Source of the DNA: HGM13010 sp934527315
GTDB lineage: Bacteria; Bacillota; Clostridia; Oscillospirales; Oscillospiraceae
Direction of reading: 5' to 3'
NCBI GenBank assembly: GCA_934527315.1
Contig: CAKTAK010000005.1
Span: forward strand, 1-64,000
DNA length: 64,000 nucleotides
Shown: positions 35,544 through 43,418 of the stretch, in pieces
Layout of the letters: every line of letters begins with the position of its first letter
Position numbering within the stretch: position 1 is the first letter of the stretch
Notes under the pieces: model-generated
The model's database searches: none
What the model saw: only the letters and a program-made list of their open reading frames with translations
What the model was told of the DNA's origin: nothing
Made by a program: the position numbers and the translations under genes

Positions 35544-36062
35544 ATGGCAAATCCCATCGTAACGATCGAAATGGAAAACGGCGGCGTCATTAAGGCAGAG
35601 CTGTACCCCGAAATTGCACCCAACACGGTGAACAACTTCATCTCCCTGATTAACAAGGGTTTTTATGACGGTGTGATCTTCCACCGCGTCATTCCCGGTT
35701 TCATGATTCAGGGCGGCGACCCTCTGGGCAGAGGTACCGGCGGCCCCGGCTACTGCATCAAGGGCGAATTCACCGGCAACGGTTTCAAAAACGACCTGCA
35801 CCACAGCGCAGGTGTGCTGTCCATGGCTCGCACCATGGCTCCCAACTCCGCCGGCAGCCAGTTCTTCATCATGCATGAAGACGCTCCCCATCTGGACGGC
35901 CAGTATGCATCTTTCGGCAAAGTCATCGAGGGTATGGACGTGGTCGATGCCATTGCAAACACCAAGCGCGACTTCAACGATAAGCCCCGTCAGGAGCAGA
36001 AAATGAAGCACGTGACCGTGGAAACCTTCGGCGTGGAATATCCGGAGCCCGAAAAGGCCTGA
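35544..36062 (+). CDS. Cyclophilin-type peptidyl-prolyl isomerase
   Basis: This 172-residue cytosolic protein (no signal peptide) has the catalytic arginine region FHRVIPGFMIQGGD, SMARTMAPNSAGSQFFI and HLDGQYASFGKVIEGMDVVD. It catalyses cis-trans isomerisation of Xaa-Pro bonds. SD AAAAGGAGG. It lies 38 bases after smpB and 92 before the tmRNA, and may be co-transcribed with both. Confidence 0.95.
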   Translation: MANPIVTIEMENGGVIKAELYPEIAPNTVNNFISLINKGFYDGVIFHRVIPGFMIQGGDPLGRGTGGPGYCIKGEFTGNGFKNDLHHSAGVLSMARTMAPNSAGSQFFIMHEDAPHLDGQYASFGKVIEGMDVVDAIANTKRDFNDKPRQEQKMKHVTVETFGVEYPEPEKA

Positions 36063-36096
36063 TTTTCCCGATTCAGCGTTTCGTTTCTTCTCTCCC

Positions 36097-36127
36097 CTCT
36101 CCGGTAATCCAAACGATTGCCGGAGAG
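36097..36127 (+). other. Hairpin between the cyclophilin gene and tmRNA
   Basis: Arms CTCTCCGGTAATC and GATTGCCGGAGAG (13 bp with one G-U wobble) and a 5-base loop. No U-tract follows, so it does not look like a full terminator. I see no clear sigmaA promoter between it and the tmRNA 5' end; tmRNA may be processed from the smpB transcript, with this hairpin near the processing site (inference). Confidence 0.5.
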
Positions 36128-36154
36128 CCCGGAGTTTCCCCATTGTTTTCACAT

Positions 36155-36503
36155 GGGGGTGTTCCGGTTTCGACGGGGGCGTAGAGGCAGAGATAGCGGG
36201 CAGATGCGCCTACCATCTTTAAAATGGGCAACTTTATAAATTAAAGAACAACAACGAAACTGTTCTTCTCGCTGCTTAATTAGCGAGCGTCGCGCCCGGG
36301 AGGCCCACGGCCCGGGAGGCGGCGTCGATGAGTGGGGAACGTGCGTACGGTAAGCTTTGCCCGTGCCACGCATGATGAAGCTACCAAGTCCTGCAGCATG
36401 ATGGCCTGCGGCAGGGTAAGGGAATGTAAATGACCCTCTGCGCCCGGAGAGGTCTCTGTTAAAGCGCTTTCGGACACGGGTTCAACTCCCGTCACCTCCA
36501 CCA
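36155..36503 (+). ncRNA. ssrA: tmRNA (transfer-messenger RNA)
   Basis: 349 nt. The 5' GGGGGTG pairs with 3' CACCTCC (7 bp, one G-U), followed by ACCA. The T-arm GACACGGGTTCAACTCCCGTC and the 5' element GTTCCGGTTTCGACGGGGGC are diagnostic. The tag frame ends KNNNETVLLAA-stop (stop TAA inside the hairpin CTCGCT...AGCGAG). The exact resume codon is not certain; the frame is open back to a TAA before GGGCAACTT. The CCA is encoded. It frees stalled ribosomes together with SmpB. Confidence 0.96.
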
Positions 36504-36506
36504 AAC

Positions 36507-36546
36507 AAGTACGGCAATCCATGATACAATGGGTTGCCGTACTTTT
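36507..36546 (+). terminator. Intrinsic terminator of tmRNA
   Basis: Arms AAGTACGGCAATCC and GGGTTGCCGTACTT (14 bp, one wobble), 10-base loop, then T6. It starts 4 bases after the CCA end. Confidence 0.92.
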
Positions 36547-36648
36547 TTCTTATTTTCGAGTATGGGGTGCTAAAGTCCTCAGTAGGAAATGCAGACAAAA
36601 TCTCACTCCCATCCAAAATTGGTGGTTTATATCTAATGCTTGCGATTC

Positions 36649-36680
36649 GCTTGCATATTGCAAGCAATAGTAGTATACTA
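36649..36680 (+). promoter_or_regulatory. Promoter and palindromic operators of the RelB/DinJ-type antitoxin
   Basis: -35 TTGCAT (36651-36656) and -10 TATACT (36674-36679) with a 17-bp spacer. The perfect palindrome GCTTGCA-TAT-TGCAAGC (36649-36665) covers the -35, and TAGTATACTA (36671-36680) covers the -10. Ribbon-helix-helix antitoxins bind such dyads to autoregulate. Confidence 0.7.
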
Positions 36681-36703
36681 TATTCGCAAGGAGGCGATGA
36701 GCT

Positions 36704-37009
36704 ATGGCAAGAACTTCTAATGTGTTCGCGCGTGTAGAGCCTGAAATCAAAGAGCAGGCTGAGCAGATACTTGATCAACTCGGTATCCCCATGTCCAATG
36801 CCGTCAGTATGTTTCTGCGGCAGGTCGTTCTGCAGCGCGGCATTCCGTTTGAAATGAAACTGCCGGAGAGCAAGCCGCTGGCTTTCGGTTCTTTAACGAA
36901 GGAGCAGCGGGACGCAGAACTTGAAAAAGGCATGGCAGACATCCGTGAGGGCCGCACCTATTCCGCGCAGAGCGTCATGGATGAACTAAAAAGGGATTAC
37001 GGCGTATGA
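36704..37009 (+). CDS. RelB/DinJ-family antitoxin
   Basis: This 101-residue protein has an N-terminal ribbon-helix-helix (TSNVFARVEPEIKEQAEQILDQLGIPMSNAVSMFLRQVVLQRGIPFEMKLP) followed by an acidic toxin-binding tail. SD AAGGAGG. Such antitoxins neutralise RelE/ParE/YafQ-type toxins, but the toxin gene directly after it is truncated. It sits between the tmRNA terminator and rqcH, in DNA that appears less GC-rich than its neighbours. Confidence 0.88.
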   Translation: MARTSNVFARVEPEIKEQAEQILDQLGIPMSNAVSMFLRQVVLQRGIPFEMKLPESKPLAFGSLTKEQRDAELEKGMADIREGRTYSAQSVMDELKRDYGV

Positions 37010-37010
37010 A

Positions 37011-37193
37011 TTGGGACGGTATCGGCTTTATGATGAAGAGCCTTGGCAAAGTCAAGGATTACGTTGTTTCCCTGTCAAAAATTATCTTATCTTCTATTAC
37101 CCGGACGAAACCAAAAACACGGTTTATGCCGTCCGTATCATTTATGGCGGACGGGATATCAGCCATCAGCTGAGTGAAACCGAAACAATCTGA
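37011..37193 (+). pseudogene. RelE/ParE-type toxin remnant lacking its N-terminal half
   Basis: The frame reads RYRLYDEEPWQSQGLRCFPVKNY and then LIFYYPDETKNTVYAVRIIYGGRDISHQL, matching the C-terminal half of RelE/ParE toxins (EEPW-x3-G-x4-PVKN-x-L-x-YY ... VYGRRD). Intact toxins are about 95-105 aa; here about 60 codons remain. The only start is a TTG at 37011 without SD, and the frame is closed by TAA at 36987 inside the antitoxin gene. The first half is deleted, not frameshifted. Confidence 0.78.
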
Positions 37194-37343
37194 ATTCAAT
37201 ACAGCGAGAGCATCTGTTCGCATGAGTAGGTGCTTTTTCTATGTCCATTTTTCGACAGACATGCTATCTCAAGTCATAATTTTTTACAGAAAGAATGTGA
37301 TTCCGCAAAATATCTGTCATAGACACCAGCGCTTTTATAGACG

Positions 37344-37371
37344 AAAAGACCTGCCATTTGGCAGGTCTTTT
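37344..37371. terminator. Bidirectional terminator between the toxin remnant and rqcH
   Basis: Perfect 12-bp arms AAAAGACCTGCC/GGCAGGTCTTTT with a 4-base loop and T-runs on both strands. It ends the long minus-strand transcript (ftsK-mrnC-rqcH) and the plus-strand antitoxin transcript. Confidence 0.88.
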
Positions 37372-37377
37372 CCTATT

Positions 37378-39153
37378 TCATTCCATATTTCTGCGTTGAT
37401 TTCCGCTGAGTTTTTTCAGAATTGCGTCGGAGGAATCCGCAGCAATGGTCTGATAATCCGTGTAAATCACCATGCCGGGCATACCGCCTTTCGGTTTTTT
37501 CACGAACTTTGCCAAGGCATAGTCCACCGGCACCTTGCCGCCGTCCCGTGCCTGAGAATAATACGCAGCCAGACACGCAGCCTCGTACAAGGTTTCATCG
37601 TCCGGCGTGGTATCCTCCGCCCGGATAATCACATGGCTGCCATGGATTTTCTGCGTATGCAGCCAAATATCCGTACGGCGCGCCGTTTTCAGCGTCAACT
37701 GGTCATTTTGCGCATTGGACCGCCCCACCAGAATTTCATATCCGGTGCCGGAAACAAATTCCATCGGTCCTTGGGGTTTCTGCCGGTCCGGTTTGCCGCC
37801 CTTGGGTTTCCTCAGATATCCGGTTTCCGTCAGTTCCCGGCGGATATCCGCCAAATCCCGCTCGCTTTCAGCGCGGCTGATTTCGTCCAAAACGCTGTTC
37901 AGATAGGTCAGTTCCGTTTCATTCTTGGCAATCAGCGCCGTCAAATGCTCCTCGGCAGTTTTCGCCTTGGTGTATTCCCGATAGTACCGCGCTGCATTTT
38001 GCTGCGGTGTTTTCAGCGGGTCCAAGGGAATCTGAACCACGGGCAGGTTCTCTTGATAGAAGTTCTCCGCCTCCAGTACCGTTTCCCCTTTTTTCATGCG
38101 GTAGAGGTTGGACATAATGATGTCGCCCCATTCCCGATAGGTTTCCCGGTTCTCGGATTTTTTCCATTCCGTCTGCCGCGCAATCAGCGTGCGCTCCGTC
38201 CGATCCCGCACGGTTTTCACTTTTTTCAGCAAATCCCGGCTCTTTCGGCGCATACTCTCCGCCTTATCCCGGGCGCTGTAAAATGTATCCAGCAATTCGG
38301 AAAATCCGCCACACACCGTCTGCTCCATTTCATTGCCGTACTGCCGGATATGCATGAACGCGAAATCCTTCATTTCCCCGTTTTGGGTCAACAGCACCGG
38401 CAGGAATTCCCGGTGGCTCACGCTGTCGCACAGCGCTTCCATTCCGTCCGGAAACCGCGCTCGATCCTCCTCCGTCAGTTCGGAAAACAAGGGGCTCGTC
38501 TGTCCAAAGCAGCGGTAGCACAGCTCACGGACAATCAGCGGAGAGATTCCGGAAAAGGTTTCTCCCATCCATTTGTCCACACTCCGCCCATCGGCATTCC
38601 GCCACAACTCCAACCGGTTTTCCTCACCCGCAGCAAAGAAATCCGGTTTCGTCTGTCCGGGAGGCAGGGCATAAAACATTCCCGGCAGCAGGTTTCGGTG
38701 CACTCCGTCGCCGGCGGTCACCCGGCGCAGACAATCAATAATCCGTCCGTCAGCGCCGACCAAAAGGATATTGGCCGCACGGCCCATAAGCTCCACAATC
38801 AGTTTCTTGTGAATCTCGTCGCCCAGCTCATCATAGCCGCCCAGCTCCAGAATCAGCAGCCGGTCATTCCCCGGCTGCTCAATTTTTTCAATCCACGCGC
38901 CCACCAGATGTTTCCGCATGAGCATACAGAACATGGGCGGCTCTTGGGGCTGCTCATAGCGCTGCTCTGTAATCTGCACCCGAGCCGTTCCCGTACCCGC
39001 AGACAGCAGAAGACGGAAATTTCCGTTCCGGCTCCGGAGAGACAGCAGCAACTGGTCTCGCTCCGGCTGCTGCACCTTGTCGATTTTCGCTCCGGTCAGC
39101 TTTTCGGACAGTTCGTCGGTCAGTGCCGACAGAAAAATCGAATCTAACGGCAT
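37378..39153 (-). CDS. rqcH: RqcH, ribosome quality-control factor (NFACT family)
   Basis: This 591-residue protein has an NFACT-N domain (MPLDSIFLSALTDELSEKL), helix-hairpin-helix and coiled-coil middle, and the NFACT-R (DUF814) domain with GYEILVGRSNAQNDQLTLKTARRTDIWLHTQKIHGSHVII. RqcH binds the 50S subunit with stuck peptidyl-tRNA and adds C-terminal alanine tails marking the chain for degradation. The family is also known as fibronectin-binding FbpA. SD GGAGGGAAC. It overlaps mrnC by 10 bases. Confidence 0.93.
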   Translation of the reverse strand: MPLDSIFLSALTDELSEKLTGAKIDKVQQPERDQLLLSLRSRNGNFRLLLSAGTGTARVQITEQRYEQPQEPPMFCMLMRKHLVGAWIEKIEQPGNDRLLILELGGYDELGDEIHKKLIVELMGRAANILLVGADGRIIDCLRRVTAGDGVHRNLLPGMFYALPPGQTKPDFFAAGEENRLELWRNADGRSVDKWMGETFSGISPLIVRELCYRCFGQTSPLFSELTEEDRARFPDGMEALCDSVSHREFLPVLLTQNGEMKDFAFMHIRQYGNEMEQTVCGGFSELLDTFYSARDKAESMRRKSRDLLKKVKTVRDRTERTLIARQTEWKKSENRETYREWGDIIMSNLYRMKKGETVLEAENFYQENLPVVQIPLDPLKTPQQNAARYYREYTKAKTAEEHLTALIAKNETELTYLNSVLDEISRAESERDLADIRRELTETGYLRKPKGGKPDRQKPQGPMEFVSGTGYEILVGRSNAQNDQLTLKTARRTDIWLHTQKIHGSHVIIRAEDTTPDDETLYEAACLAAYYSQARDGGKVPVDYALAKFVKKPKGGMPGMVIYTDYQTIAADSSDAILKKLSGNQRRNME

Positions 39154-39572
39154 TCCGTTCCCTCCGCAACCAAAGTAAACAGCGTCCGAATCCGGGCGTA
39201 CTCCCCTTTCAGATACAAATATCCGAACAGGGTTTCTAAACCGGTAGCCGCATGATATTCCGAAACGGTGGCCTGATTGGGTGCCGCGTGGGTTTTGGTG
39301 TTCCGTCCCCGCTTATAAACCGCCAGTTCCCGCTCATTCAGCTGCGGCAGGAGAATTTCCATGGCTTTCGCCTGGGCCGGCGCTTTCACCCATCGGACCG
39401 TTGCCCGATGCAGGTCATTCACCTTGCCGATGCCCTGACGGCACAGCATGGTCCGCACCAACAGCTCATATACTCCGTCCCCAACGTGGGCCAGAGCCAA
39501 AGTACTCAGCCGGGACAGCTCGCTGTCCGTCAACGGACCGTCCGGCAATGCAAAAGGTTTCTGTTCTTCCAT
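39144..39572 (-). CDS. mrnC: Mini-ribonuclease III (MrnC)
   Basis: The 142-residue RNase III-type catalytic domain has no double-stranded RNA-binding domain: LALAHVGDGVYELLVRTML ... KRGRNTKTHAAPNQATVSEYHAATGLETLFGYLYL with the conserved acidic residues. MrnC trims 23S rRNA ends. In Bacillus it is next to cysS; here it lies between ftsK and rqcH. It starts 5 bases after the ftsK stop with a weak SD. Confidence 0.93.
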   Translation of the reverse strand: MEEQKPFALPDGPLTDSELSRLSTLALAHVGDGVYELLVRTMLCRQGIGKVNDLHRATVRWVKAPAQAKAMEILLPQLNERELAVYKRGRNTKTHAAPNQATVSEYHAATGLETLFGYLYLKGEYARIRTLFTLVAEGTECR

Positions 39573-39577
39573 AAATC

Positions 39578-42493
39578 TTATTCTTTCTCGTCGTAATTTG
39601 CGTAATCATCCGCCTCGTCAAGCTGGGCAGACATGGGAATCTGTTCCATGGGCGCCGTGCCGTGAATGTTCTGCATTTCCAGCCACTGCTCTCTGGTAAT
39701 CAAAATCTGACGGGGTTTGGAGCCCTCAAAGGGGCCCACCACGCCGATTTCTTCCATCTGGTCCACAATGCGGGCCGCCCTGGAATATCCCAGTTTCAGC
39801 CGCCGCTGCAGCATGGACACGCTGGCCTGCTTGGCCTCCAGCACCACGTCCACAGCCTGGGGCAGCAGCTCGTCAAAGTCGCTCACCGGCTCCTCGTTTC
39901 CATCGGTATCCCCATTGGAACGGCTGCCGGAATTTTTCTCCTCCGCCGCTTTTTCGATTTGCGCCTGCACGGAAAGGTCATATTCCGCCTCGCAGTTGGA
40001 CTTCACAAAGTTGATAACGTCCTCCCGCTCCTCATCGGACACAAACGCGCCTTGGATTCGAATTGGCTTGCCCACACCCAAGGGTGCGTAAAGCATATCG
40101 CCCATACCAATCAGTTTCTCCGCTCCCACCTGGTCCAGAATGATGCGGCTTTCCAAAGAGGAAGACACCGCAAAGGCAATCCGGCTGGGAATATTGGCTT
40201 TCATCAAACCGGTAATGACGTCTGCCGACGGACGCTGAGTTGCAATCACAAGGTGCATACCCGCCGCACGGCCCATCTGCGCCACCCGGCAAATGCTCTC
40301 CTCCACTTCTTTCGAGGCGACCAACATCAAGTCCGCCAACTCATCGATGACAATCACCACTTGAGGCATGGTCTTTTCGCCCCGTTTCTCGCAGTAGGCA
40401 TTGTATCCGGCCAAATCCCGGACGCCTGCCTCGGAGAACAAGCGGTAGCGTTTCATCATTTCCACCACAGACCATTGCAGCGCGCCAGCTGCTTTCTTCG
40501 GGTCCGTCACCACAGGCACATACAAATGGGGAATGCCGTTATACACGCCCAATTCCACCATTTTCGGGTCAATCATAATCAGCTTGACTTCTTCCGGACT
40601 GGCTTTGTAAAGAATACTCAGCAGCAGGCAGTTGATGCACACGGATTTACCGGAGCCGGTGGTACCGGCAATCAGCAGATGGGGCAGCTTGGAGATATTG
40701 CTCACAATGCTGTTGCCGCCGATATCCTCGCCCAAGGCAAAACTTGCTTTGGACTTGGCATTTTTGAAGTTGTCCGAGCCGATGATATCCCGGAGATACA
40801 CGGTATTGATGATTTTGTTCGGCACCTCAATCCCCACAGTGGAAATTTTATCGGGAATGGGTGCAATTCGCACACTGGTTACGCCCAGAGCCAACGCAAT
40901 ATCATCGGACAGATTGGTCACCTTGGTCAGTTTCACACCGGTGCGCAGCTCAAAATCGTACCGGGTCACCGTGGGTCCGCGGGTGCAGCTTTTATAGGTT
41001 GCGTCCACGTTAAAGCTGCTCAGCGTTTCTTCCAAACGACGGCGGTTCAGCTGGGTTTCGTTCTGGCTGTCCATATTGTTCCGTCCGCCGGTATGCAGCA
41101 GGTGCAGCGGCGGGAACACATAGGTTTCCTTGGGCTCTTCCTGCTGCTGAGCAATCTGCATGGCGATTTCCTGATAGCCCTGGGCCGTTTCCTCTTTTGT
41201 CAGCTTTTTGCTGGGCTCCTCCACGGGAACGGCAGCGCTGCTGACGGAAAATGCCGCAGCCGCAGCGGCGGCAGGTGCCGCTGCTTTCATGGGTTTCAGC
41301 GGGGCCAAAGGCGGCAACTCAAAGGGCTCTTCTTCCGGTTTCAAGGAAATGGTTCCGGTTGCTTTGGGCGTCTGCGGGAAGAACAGCTCATCTTTCGGCT
41401 CCGCAGCGGGCTTGACTCCGAACTCCACAAACTTGCTCTCGTCCAAGGTCTGCCCCGCGTTTTCCAATTTCGGCAATGCCGGGTTTTCCGGCGCTTTGGT
41501 GGAGGTAACGGGAGTCGAACCCATGTCCGACTGAGGCTTTACTTCCGGCTTTTCCGGTACAGCCGCAGGCTCTGCCGTCTCCGCTGCCCCTACATTCTGC
41601 CGCACAAATTCGTCCGGCTTGGTTACCCGGGAATTGACGCTGAAAAAGCCCTTTTTCTCATCGTGATATTCCTCTTCCGGAATCCGGTGATTGTCGTCAT
41701 CTCCCACTGGAATGTCAATGGCATGCCGACCGCGGCGGTGGGGCAAAAGCTCCGCCGTCTTCCCACCGGCTGCCCGGGGTTCTTCCTCCTGCAGCGCATA
41801 CTCCGGAATCTCCCGCTCCCGCACCTTTTCGATGATACCGGAAATGGTCAGGTTTGCGCCCAGCATCGTCAGGAAACACATCAGCAGCACCAGGATCGGC
41901 ACCGCGCCGTAAGTACTCACAACGGCTTTCAGACCCATTGCCAACAAACCGGCCACCACACCGCCGGACTTCAGAATTTTTCCCGTGGCAAACAGCGTTT
42001 TGCACACGGTTGCAGCCCCGGCGGCAAACAACAACTCTTCTTTACAGAACACCAAATGGGCAAAGCTGCCGAAAATCAGCGGCAGCAGCACCACGCAGGT
42101 CACCCGCATCACAACGGGGCGCCCCTTGTGATTCAGAAGAATCAGCGCCGCCCACAGCAGCGCCGGGGGCAGCAGATAATATCCGTAACCAATCAATCCC
42201 CGGAGATTTTCACTGATGAAACGGAAAAACAGCGCGTCCACCGGGAAAAATCCGATGAAAAACAGCAGCGCCAGAATCAGACACACCACGCCGCCCACTT
42301 CTCTGCGAATGGGCTGTTTCTGGGACTCTGCCACGTGCTGCCCCTGCTTTTTCCCGGAACCGGTCTTTTTCGCCGTAGAATTGGTTGTTTTCGTTCCGGT
42401 TTTCTTCGTTGTTTTTGTACTTGTATTTTTGGTATTGGCACCGGAATTCCGCTTTTTCGGTGTTTCCGAGCTTGTTCCTTTTTTCGTTGCCAT
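39578..42493 (-). CDS. ftsK: FtsK/SpoIIIE DNA translocase
   Basis: 971 residues: a Lys/Thr-rich cytoplasmic tail (1-55), about four membrane segments (about 65-215), a Pro/Ala/Glu-rich linker of some 280 residues, the RecA-like motor with Walker A AGTTGSGKSVC and Walker B VIVIDELADLM, and a C-terminal winged-helix gamma domain (QASVSMLQRRLKLGYSRAARIVDQMEEIG). It pumps DNA through the septum; in spore formers also into the forespore. The ATG at 42493 (SD AGAGGAG) was chosen over an upstream open frame. The linker carries a tmRNA-like 36-nt segment (separate entry). Confidence 0.96.
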   Translation of the reverse strand: MATKKGTSSETPKKRNSGANTKNTSTKTTKKTGTKTTNSTAKKTGSGKKQGQHVAESQKQPIRREVGGVVCLILALLFFIGFFPVDALFFRFISENLRGLIGYGYYLLPPALLWAALILLNHKGRPVVMRVTCVVLLPLIFGSFAHLVFCKEELLFAAGAATVCKTLFATGKILKSGGVVAGLLAMGLKAVVSTYGAVPILVLLMCFLTMLGANLTISGIIEKVREREIPEYALQEEEPRAAGGKTAELLPHRRGRHAIDIPVGDDDNHRIPEEEYHDEKKGFFSVNSRVTKPDEFVRQNVGAAETAEPAAVPEKPEVKPQSDMGSTPVTSTKAPENPALPKLENAGQTLDESKFVEFGVKPAAEPKDELFFPQTPKATGTISLKPEEEPFELPPLAPLKPMKAAAPAAAAAAAFSVSSAAVPVEEPSKKLTKEETAQGYQEIAMQIAQQQEEPKETYVFPPLHLLHTGGRNNMDSQNETQLNRRRLEETLSSFNVDATYKSCTRGPTVTRYDFELRTGVKLTKVTNLSDDIALALGVTSVRIAPIPDKISTVGIEVPNKIINTVYLRDIIGSDNFKNAKSKASFALGEDIGGNSIVSNISKLPHLLIAGTTGSGKSVCINCLLLSILYKASPEEVKLIMIDPKMVELGVYNGIPHLYVPVVTDPKKAAGALQWSVVEMMKRYRLFSEAGVRDLAGYNAYCEKRGEKTMPQVVIVIDELADLMLVASKEVEESICRVAQMGRAAGMHLVIATQRPSADVITGLMKANIPSRIAFAVSSSLESRIILDQVGAEKLIGMGDMLYAPLGVGKPIRIQGAFVSDEEREDVINFVKSNCEAEYDLSVQAQIEKAAEEKNSGSRSNGDTDGNEEPVSDFDELLPQAVDVVLEAKQASVSMLQRRLKLGYSRAARIVDQMEEIGVVGPFEGSKPRQILITREQWLEMQNIHGTAPMEQIPMSAQLDEADDYANYDEKE
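41495..41530 (-). repeat. tmRNA 3'-end-like segment inside the ftsK linker
   Basis: The minus strand here matches tmRNA positions 36470-36505 at 33 of 36 bases, from TCGGACA through the T-arm and acceptor 3' strand to CCAAA. The three differences are transitions. T-stem pairing is kept (ATGGG/CCCGT, with one T-G pair). In the ftsK frame it encodes SDMGSTPVTSTK in the unstructured linker. The tmRNA 5' part is not present nearby. Antisense translations agree (LVEVTGVEP in both). Confidence 0.88.
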
Positions 42494-42504
42494 AGAATCT
42501 CCTC

Positions 42505-43338
42505 TCAAAGAATCAGGGACAGTATGATGGTAATGAATCCCACGCCCCAGCAATAGTAGGCAAATTTGCCAAAGCCGCCCCGGTCTGCCAGCCGTTTCAG
42601 CAGATTCAGAGACAGCACACCGGTGACCATCGCCACCAACATTCCCACCAGATAAGCCGGCAGGTATCTCCATTCCACACCGTCGGAAAACGCGTCAATC
42701 AAGCTCAGCAGGTTGGCGCCCAGTACCGCAGGAATGGACAGCAGGAAAGAAAACTTCACCGCAAATTTTCGATTCAACCCCGTGGCAAGTCCCGCCGTAA
42801 TGGTGGTTCCCGAGCGAGACAAGCCGGGAATGGTTGCCACAGCCTGACACACGCCGATGATCAATGCGTCAATCATCCGGGTGGAGCCCACTTTTTTCCG
42901 ACCGGGAATCATCTGATCGGAAACATACAGCATACAGCCTGTCAAAATCAAGGCCATTCCGATGAATGCCGTGTGATTATATAATTCCTCAATCTTACTA
43001 TGAATGGGCAGCACAGCCACCAACGGCAGCGTTGCCACCAGAATCAGCAGCACCAGTCGGGCGCCGGGGTGCCGCTGCTGTTTGCCGCTTTCCCCCGCCG
43101 CAGGGTGAACCAAATCCAAGCAATCCCGAATCATAATGCGTAAATCGTTCCGATACACAAAAATCACGGAAACCAACGTGGCCAAATGCAGCAGCACATC
43201 GAAAAACACGTGGCCGTTTTCCGAAGTTGTCATGCCAAAGAGATTCTGCAGAATGGACAAATGGCCGGAGCTGGAAATCGGCAGAAACTCTGCAATTCCC
43301 TGAACCAGACCCAATATAATCGCGTTCCAGATTGTCAT
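42505..43338 (-). CDS. uppP: UppP (BacA), undecaprenyl-diphosphate phosphatase
   Basis: This 277-residue membrane protein has about eight segments, with QGIAEFLPISSSGHL (about residues 13-27) and the PGLSRSGTTI motif. It recycles the lipid carrier used by MraY and MurG and confers bacitracin tolerance. The frame opens at 43392, but the ATG at 43338 follows GGAGG. It ends with ftsK 11 bases downstream. Confidence 0.96.
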   Translation of the reverse strand: MTIWNAIILGLVQGIAEFLPISSSGHLSILQNLFGMTTSENGHVFFDVLLHLATLVSVIFVYRNDLRIMIRDCLDLVHPAAGESGKQQRHPGARLVLLILVATLPLVAVLPIHSKIEELYNHTAFIGMALILTGCMLYVSDQMIPGRKKVGSTRMIDALIIGVCQAVATIPGLSRSGTTITAGLATGLNRKFAVKFSFLLSIPAVLGANLLSLIDAFSDGVEWRYLPAYLVGMLVAMVTGVLSLNLLKRLADRGGFGKFAYYCWGVGFITIILSLIL

Positions 43339-43418
43339 TATGTAAACCTCCGGTTCTTCACTCAAATGGATACATCCCGCAAATTCGCGCAATGCGGGAA
43401 TTGTATCAGAGGATTATA

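Noticed and set aside
36534..36737. Plus-strand 67-codon frame after the tmRNA terminator
   Set aside because: No SD, overlaps terminator, promoter and the antitoxin start; likely chance.
36280..36778. Minus-strand frames across and beyond the tmRNA gene
   Set aside because: They are antisense to a clear tmRNA and its terminator. The phrase VEVTGVEP arises from the tmRNA 3' end and was useful only to confirm the ftsK similarity.
41430..41600. Complete tRNA gene inside ftsK
   Set aside because: Only the T-arm and 3' acceptor side are present; no matching 5' acceptor (GGAGGTA), D-arm or anticodon arm lies within 90 bases upstream on the minus strand.
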